Of a stretch of 34,441 nucleotides of DNA, positions 30,796 to 34,441 are shown in pieces. Origin of the DNA: CBDVBZ01 sp965372355 (GTDB lineage Bacteria; Krumholzibacteriota; Krumholzibacteriia; WVZY01); the NCBI GenBank assembly GCA_965372355.1, contig CBDVBZ010000021.1, positions 1 to 34,441 of the forward strand, written 5' to 3'. Made by a program: the position numbers and the translations under genes. Position 1 is the first letter of the stretch. Every line of letters starts with the position of its first letter. The notes under the pieces were generated by a model. That model did not search any database and was not told the origin of the DNA. It saw nothing but the letters and a program-made list of their open reading frames with translations.

Positions 30796-32784
30796 ATGCG
30801 GGCGAAAACCATTCTTGTCTGCGCAGTCTGCCTGCTCATCCTCTGCGGCGCATCCCCCGTGCATTCCCAAAAAGCCGCTCAGGACGATGGCTACAAACTC
30901 CTCTACGGAGTCAAGCAAGGGTCACTGAACCGCCTCGCTCCCGATTGGTCGCGCCAGGCATGGGCAACGGAAGGATCGGCTGGCTTCGATGTCCTTCACT
31001 ACGTCATTGATATATCGTTCGATCCGGGCCCGGAGTCTGTCTCCGGCAGCGTCGACGTGACGTTCCGTACAACGGCTTCGCTCGATTCCGTTTCTTTCCA
31101 CCTCAAAGACAATATGAATGTATCGAGCGTTCTGCTGGGTATATCTCCCCTTTCTTTCACGCATACTCAGGACAGGATCAATATTGACCTTGGTGGAACG
31201 GTTGCGGTCGGCGAGACGCTGACGGTCTCTGTGGACTACGACGGAAACCCGGTGTCGGAGGGGCTTCATTTCGATTCGAACGTGATTTTCAACCTTAGTG
31301 AACCCGACCTTGCGCGCAACTGGTTTCCCTGTTACGACGAGCCGTGGGATAAGGCAACCAGTGAGATGATCGCCACGGTGCCCGATACGCTCTTCTGCGC
31401 ATCGAATGGGCTCCTCGTCTCGGAGACGGACAACCTCGACGGCACCAAGACCTACCACTGGCAGACGCGATATCGCTCCGCGACTTACCTGATCTCGGTG
31501 GCCATCTCCGACTACTCGCGGTTTTCGCATTGGTACCACTACGCGCCTGGCGATTCGATGGAAATGCCGTACTACGTCTATCCGGCAACGCTGGCGGATG
31601 CCCACGTCTCCTTTTCGAACGCTCCCGATATGATGGGGTTCTTTGCGGAGACCTTCGGCGAATATCCGTTTATCGATGAGGTCTACGGCACGGCACACGC
31701 TAATGTCGGTGGGGCGATGGAGAATTTCACGTGTACGACGTACGGCTGGCAGCTTACCACAGGAGACCACCATTACGATTGGGTGGTGGCCCACGAGCTG
31801 GCCCATTCGTGGTTTGGCAACAGCGTGACGCTCGCCGGGTGGGAGGACATCTGGCTCAACGAGGGATTTGCCACGTATGGAGAAGCCCTTTGGCACGAGT
31901 ATGCCCACGGAGATAGCGTTTTTGACTGGCGAATGGAAATGTACAAGTGGGACTACTTCGATGAGGACTCCTGGGACAGGTTCCCGCTGTACGATCCAGG
32001 CTACTTGTGGGGCGCCACGGTATACAAGAAGGGCGCATGGGTGCTGCACATGCTGAGATACCTCATGGGGGATAGCCTCTTTTTCGACAGTATTCAGTCC
32101 TACTACGGGATCCATGCCTATGACAACGCAACGACGGAGGAGTTCGAATCAGCGTGTGAAGCGATCTCCGGTATGGACCTGGCCGACTTCTTTAGCGAGT
32201 GGGTCTATCAGGCAGGATATCCGGTGTACTGGTACTCCTGGACGACGTACAACGATGGAATCGACGACTGCCTGAGTCTTCGCGTCACCCAGACGCAGAC
32301 CAACGCACCTGTGTTTACCATACCGGTCGAAGTGCTGGTCTCGACCGCGTCGGGGGATACTCTCATTCGGCTCCCCGTGAGCAGTGACGTGGAGACGTAT
32401 GTGTTGAGGTTCTCCGAAGCGCCGAGCGACCTGTCGTTCGATCCGTTCAATCGCATCCTCAAGAAGGCGTACGAGTTGCCCACTGGAATCGTCCATCAGG
32501 ACAGGATTCCGCCGCTGTCGGCGACGACCTTTCCCAACCCGGCGGGCACTGCAATTCACGTGAGTTTCTTTCTACCCGAATCCGGCGATGTGGTCATCGA
32601 GGTCTTTGACGTGGCAGGCCGTCGGGTAGGGAGGATCTCCAGAGCAAACTTTCCCGCTGCCTGGAATTCGCTCGAGCTCATGAGCGGCGTTTCCGGGCTG
32701 AACATTCGAAAAAGCGGCGTCTATTTCTATCGACTGACGTCAGGAGAACGTGCCGTCACAGGAAAATTCGCCGTTGTACGATAG
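30796..32784 (+). CDS. Secreted M1-family aminopeptidase with C-terminal secretion tail
   Basis: A 662-residue exported zinc aminopeptidase. A signal peptide (ending near VHS-Q) is followed by the beta-rich N-terminal M1 domain (about residues 60-250). The exopeptidase motif is GGAMEN (305-310), and HELAH (333-337) with Glu356 in WLNEGFATY gives the full HExxH-x18-E. After the catalytic domain, residues 575-662 form an Ig-like tail (PNPAGTAIHVSFFLPESGD, then VFDVAGRRV and GVYFYRLTSGERAVTGKFAVVR), the type used as a sorting domain in FCB-group secreted proteins. I chose the ATG at 30796 for its GAGGAG nine bases upstream and its position after the promoter; an earlier in-frame start at 30637 lies upstream of the promoter and is rejected. 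Confidence 0.92.
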   Translation: MRAKTILVCAVCLLILCGASPVHSQKAAQDDGYKLLYGVKQGSLNRLAPDWSRQAWATEGSAGFDVLHYVIDISFDPGPESVSGSVDVTFRTTASLDSVSFHLKDNMNVSSVLLGISPLSFTHTQDRINIDLGGTVAVGETLTVSVDYDGNPVSEGLHFDSNVIFNLSEPDLARNWFPCYDEPWDKATSEMIATVPDTLFCASNGLLVSETDNLDGTKTYHWQTRYRSATYLISVAISDYSRFSHWYHYAPGDSMEMPYYVYPATLADAHVSFSNAPDMMGFFAETFGEYPFIDEVYGTAHANVGGAMENFTCTTYGWQLTTGDHHYDWVVAHELAHSWFGNSVTLAGWEDIWLNEGFATYGEALWHEYAHGDSVFDWRMEMYKWDYFDEDSWDRFPLYDPGYLWGATVYKKGAWVLHMLRYLMGDSLFFDSIQSYYGIHAYDNATTEEFESACEAISGMDLADFFSEWVYQAGYPVYWYSWTTYNDGIDDCLSLRVTQTQTNAPVFTIPVEVLVSTASGDTLIRLPVSSDVETYVLRFSEAPSDLSFDPFNRILKKAYELPTGIVHQDRIPPLSATTFPNPAGTAIHVSFFLPESGDVVIEVFDVAGRRVGRISRANFPAAWNSLELMSGVSGLNIRKSGVYFYRLTSGERAVTGKFAVVR

Positions 32785-32801
32785 TATCCCTCAGGGACTA
32801 T
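32781..32801. terminator. Possible bidirectional terminator between convergent genes
   Basis: ATAGT (32781-32785) pairs with ACTAT (32797-32801), enclosing CCC-TCA-GGG (32788-32796). It overlaps the M1 stop codon and lies in the 24-bp gap to the convergent HNH gene. No U-tract follows on either strand, so termination is uncertain. Confidence 0.3.
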
Positions 32802-32808
32802 TCTCCCG

Positions 32809-34047
32809 CTACTCCCGCGGTCTGAAGCACTTCATGAAATCCTCTCCAAACACTTCCTGTGCAGCCAGGCGATTGTGCTTCGCACAGAGCAGTCTTAAGT
32901 TAGATGGGGTGTTGGCGCCGCCTCTCGTAAACGGCCTAATATGATCGATCTGAAGCGCCTGAGTGGATCCACAGCGCTTCCCCGTCTTGCTCACGTAAGT
33001 ACAACGTCCCTTGTCTCTTACAAACACATGGTCCCGCACGGCCGCAGGAATGTGGCGTGACTCGCGTTCGGGTGTCGCTTCGTGGGGTGCCGCGGGAATG
33101 TGGCGTGAACCGGATTTGGGGGTTGCCTCATGCGGGCGGGCTTTCGGCCGAGCCGACTTTGTCTTTCTGCTGTCGCGCCGCGCCTCGGATGCCGGTCCGT
33201 GTGCCTCTGTCTTTTTGTCCCGCCGCGCCTCGGACGCCGATCGGTGTGCTTGTGTCTTTTTGTCCCGCCGCGCCTTCCTGCGACTGGGGCTGTGGCGTTC
33301 CAGAAACTCTTGGATAAGGGCCTCGAAGACAGCCTCAAACGATGTGGCCGATAGCCGCTGTGACAGCAATGCCCTGACCTCCTCGTACTTCTTCATGAAC
33401 GCCTTGTCGGCCAGGAACTGAATGAGGAGTTTCTGCTCGGTGCGGACTACGCGCCCATTCCCGGATCCGTTTTCCGTTACTGTACAATCACTTAGCGATT
33501 CTCTTTGCCCATAATGGGCGTAATTACTTTTTTCACAAGCTCCCTGGCTCGAAGCGTGATTCACCCCCTCGGTGCCCCCGCGGGTCGGGGGAACGTGCTC
33601 CGGCACCACGACCCTCACCGACTTGACGCGATCCGCGAACGCAATCGGTGGGCGGTAGCGAGCCGCAATCGCGTCGATTTCGCTTTGGCTTTTGCCCTGG
33701 ATGCTCTCGAGGATCTTGGCCTTGTTGTCCTCCCGAAGCACCGAGGCAACAAGCGACACACCGGTCACATTGAGTTTCTGGGAGCGGAGCAGATCGAGCA
33801 CCTCGGGATGTTGCCCGATGCACCGGGCAACCGCCACACGGCGCGACGCACCCGAGCTCGAATAGCGGAGATGTTTCACGCAGTAGTCATACAGTGAGGT
33901 ATACCCGTGCTTCAAATGCAGCTTGCGGCGTTCGACTTCATTTAAATGCAGCAGGATGTCTATTGTAGAGAGGTGTTCGCAGCGACGGAGTGTCTGGATC
34001 TGGGTGAGCAGTTCCTTATCGGAGAGACTTTTCAATGAGTGTCTCAC
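32809..34047 (-). CDS. HNH endonuclease-domain protein (DUF222-like N-domain) with internal repeats
   Basis: The 412-residue protein has a helical N-terminal domain (LLHLNEVERRKLHLKHGYTSLYDYCVKHL, then YSSSGASRRVAVARCI) typical of a large family found in many copies in some bacteria. Its C-terminal 75 residues form an HNH domain: RDKGRCTYVSKTGKRC, LQIDHIRPFTRGGANTPSNLRLLCAKHN, with paired cysteines and the His-Asn-His core. Between them lie three tandem ARRDKKT-type repeats (15 aa each) and two 16-residue units ending SRHIPAA, a copy of the entrance to the HNH domain. The start GTG at 34047 has AAGGAGG six bases upstream; GTG 34089 is less likely. An extended -10 (TGCTATAAT) lies 80 bp upstream. 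Such proteins may be restriction-like or mobile, but function is not settled. Confidence 0.85.
   Translation of the reverse strand: MRHSLKSLSDKELLTQIQTLRRCEHLSTIDILLHLNEVERRKLHLKHGYTSLYDYCVKHLRYSSSGASRRVAVARCIGQHPEVLDLLRSQKLNVTGVSLVASVLREDNKAKILESIQGKSQSEIDAIAARYRPPIAFADRVKSVRVVVPEHVPPTRGGTEGVNHASSQGACEKSNYAHYGQRESLSDCTVTENGSGNGRVVRTEQKLLIQFLADKAFMKKYEEVRALLSQRLSATSFEAVFEALIQEFLERHSPSRRKARRDKKTQAHRSASEARRDKKTEAHGPASEARRDSRKTKSARPKARPHEATPKSGSRHIPAAPHEATPERESRHIPAAVRDHVFVRDKGRCTYVSKTGKRCGSTQALQIDHIRPFTRGGANTPSNLRLLCAKHNRLAAQEVFGEDFMKCFRPRE
33041..33290. repeat. Intragenic tandem repeats in the HNH gene (48 and 45 bp)
   Basis: The 20-bp GCCGCAGGAATGTGGCGTGA-like sequence at 33041-33060 recurs at 33089-33108 with one mismatch (48-bp period, 16 codons). 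CGCCGCGCCTCGGA at 33176 recurs at 33221, and its beginning again at 33266 (45-bp period, 15 codons). Both periods preserve the reading frame, so the repeats lengthen the linker between the two domains. Confidence 0.8.
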
Positions 34048-34128
34048 GGCAAACCTCCTTCTTTGTAAACGTGACAAAGCGCTTTCCACGTTATTTACAG
34101 ACAGTGAGGGAGGATCACCGTTATCCTA

Positions 34129-34137
34129 ATTATAGCA
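34129..34137 (-). promoter_or_regulatory. Extended -10 promoter of the HNH gene
   Basis: On the minus strand TGCTATAAT is a perfect extended -10 (TG-n-TATAAT), giving a leader of about 75 nt. No clear -35 is visible. Confidence 0.5.
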
Positions 34138-34441
34138 TGGGGTGTTTTGAACCGTCGTAGAGCCCGCGAGCGTTACGAACAAGGCAGTGTGCGCCAGGAA
34201 TGATTCGTTATGTGTGAAGACTCAGTGCAAGCGCGCAATCATAGAACAAGCGCACATATCACGATACGCGTTTGCGACAACAAAATACACTCAAAAACCC
34301 GTCAAGTTGTTTTTGAAAAAAGTCCGCGGGAAAGTGAAAACAAATGCGAGGCGACAGTCCTAACAACACAGACTTGAGCACCTGAAGGATGGGTCTCGGT
34401 GAAATCAGCCGCGAAGCCGCCGTACAGTGCTACTCCGCCGC
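34138..34441. other. Gene-free end of the window
   Basis: About 300 bases with no ORF I can support and no tRNA-like fold. The stretch is more A/T-rich than the neighbouring genes. One perfect inverted repeat, TCAAAAAC (34291-34298) and GTTTTTGA (34309-34316) with a 10-base loop, is present and is followed by A-rich sequence. It may be a terminator or binding site for a gene to the right. Confidence 0.4.

Noticed and set aside
30922..32115. Long minus-strand open frame (397 codons) opposite the M1 peptidase
   Set aside because: Shadow of a gene with complete M1 motifs; its composition is typical of antisense reading in GC-rich DNA.
34138..34441. tRNA or small RNA gene at the right edge
   Set aside because: No cloverleaf, T-loop or CCA-like end could be found by eye; only one short inverted repeat is present.

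Overview
The window is a dense stretch of bacterial chromosome, moderately GC-rich, with 27 genes I regard as real plus one small repeat ORF. Nothing in it looks like a prophage, plasmid, insertion sequence, CRISPR array or rRNA/tRNA locus. The organism is probably a Gram-negative bacterium of the FCB type (candidate phyla such as Eisenbacteria, Krumholzibacteria or Latescibacteria). I infer this from lipoboxes and signal peptides, a C-terminal secretion-type Ig-like tail on an M1 peptidase, a beta-helix protein with a short conserved-looking C-terminal tail, an LA_2272-type surface repeat protein and a DUF222-like HNH protein. This is inference from protein style, not a taxonomic result. TTG and GTG starts are common and are supported by good Shine-Dalgarno sequences.

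Layout. 1-2.4 kb: ispG (isoprenoid synthesis) behind a recognisable promoter, convergent with a minus-strand operon of secreted proteins: lipoprotein isoaspartyl peptidase/asparaginase, M14 carboxypeptidase, DUF2269-like membrane protein and an HExxH protein (5.83-1.33 kb). 5.9-8.2 kb: dinB (translesion polymerase), convergent with rlmN. 8.2-10.9 kb: rlmN is the last gene of a minus-strand unit that begins with a secreted protein made of four copies of an unrecognised domain, followed by an LA_2272-like repeat protein. 11.0-15.1 kb: minus-strand tdh-kbl (threonine to glycine plus acetyl-CoA), followed tightly by two exported proteins (a DUF3108-like one and DUF4412). 15.2-19.1 kb: thiL, mtaB and miaB. 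19.1-21.5 kb: an unknown lipoprotein, an ECF sigma factor with its zinc anti-sigma factor, and a DUF6249-like membrane protein. 21.5-21.87 kb: hairpin- and repeat-rich non-coding DNA. 21.9-25.6 kb: a diacylglycerol-kinase-like lipid kinase and a YgfZ-like folate protein, convergent with an HdeD-like membrane protein and an RluA-type pseudouridine synthase. 25.7-30.6 kb: a secreted beta-helix protein, then an apparent plus-strand unit of a degenerate NfnA/SudB-like flavoprotein, a 74-aa SPKK-repeat ORF, polX and nth. 30.6-34.1 kb: a secreted M1 aminopeptidase, convergent with an HNH endonuclease-like protein carrying internal repeats. The last 350 bases hold no gene that I can see.

The most unusual part is 27.0-30.6 kb. 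A 27-bp tandem repeat between the flavoprotein and polX reads as a very basic 74-residue ORF with six S/T-P-(K/R)-K motifs, like the minor-groove-binding motif of histone H1. The ORF overlaps both neighbours by ATGA junctions. Two genes on, Nth carries a roughly 70-residue lysine/arginine/alanine-rich N-terminal tail that also contains an SPKR motif. Together these suggest a base-excision-repair operon with histone-H1-like basic modules, though the 27-bp array could instead be a non-coding tandem repeat.
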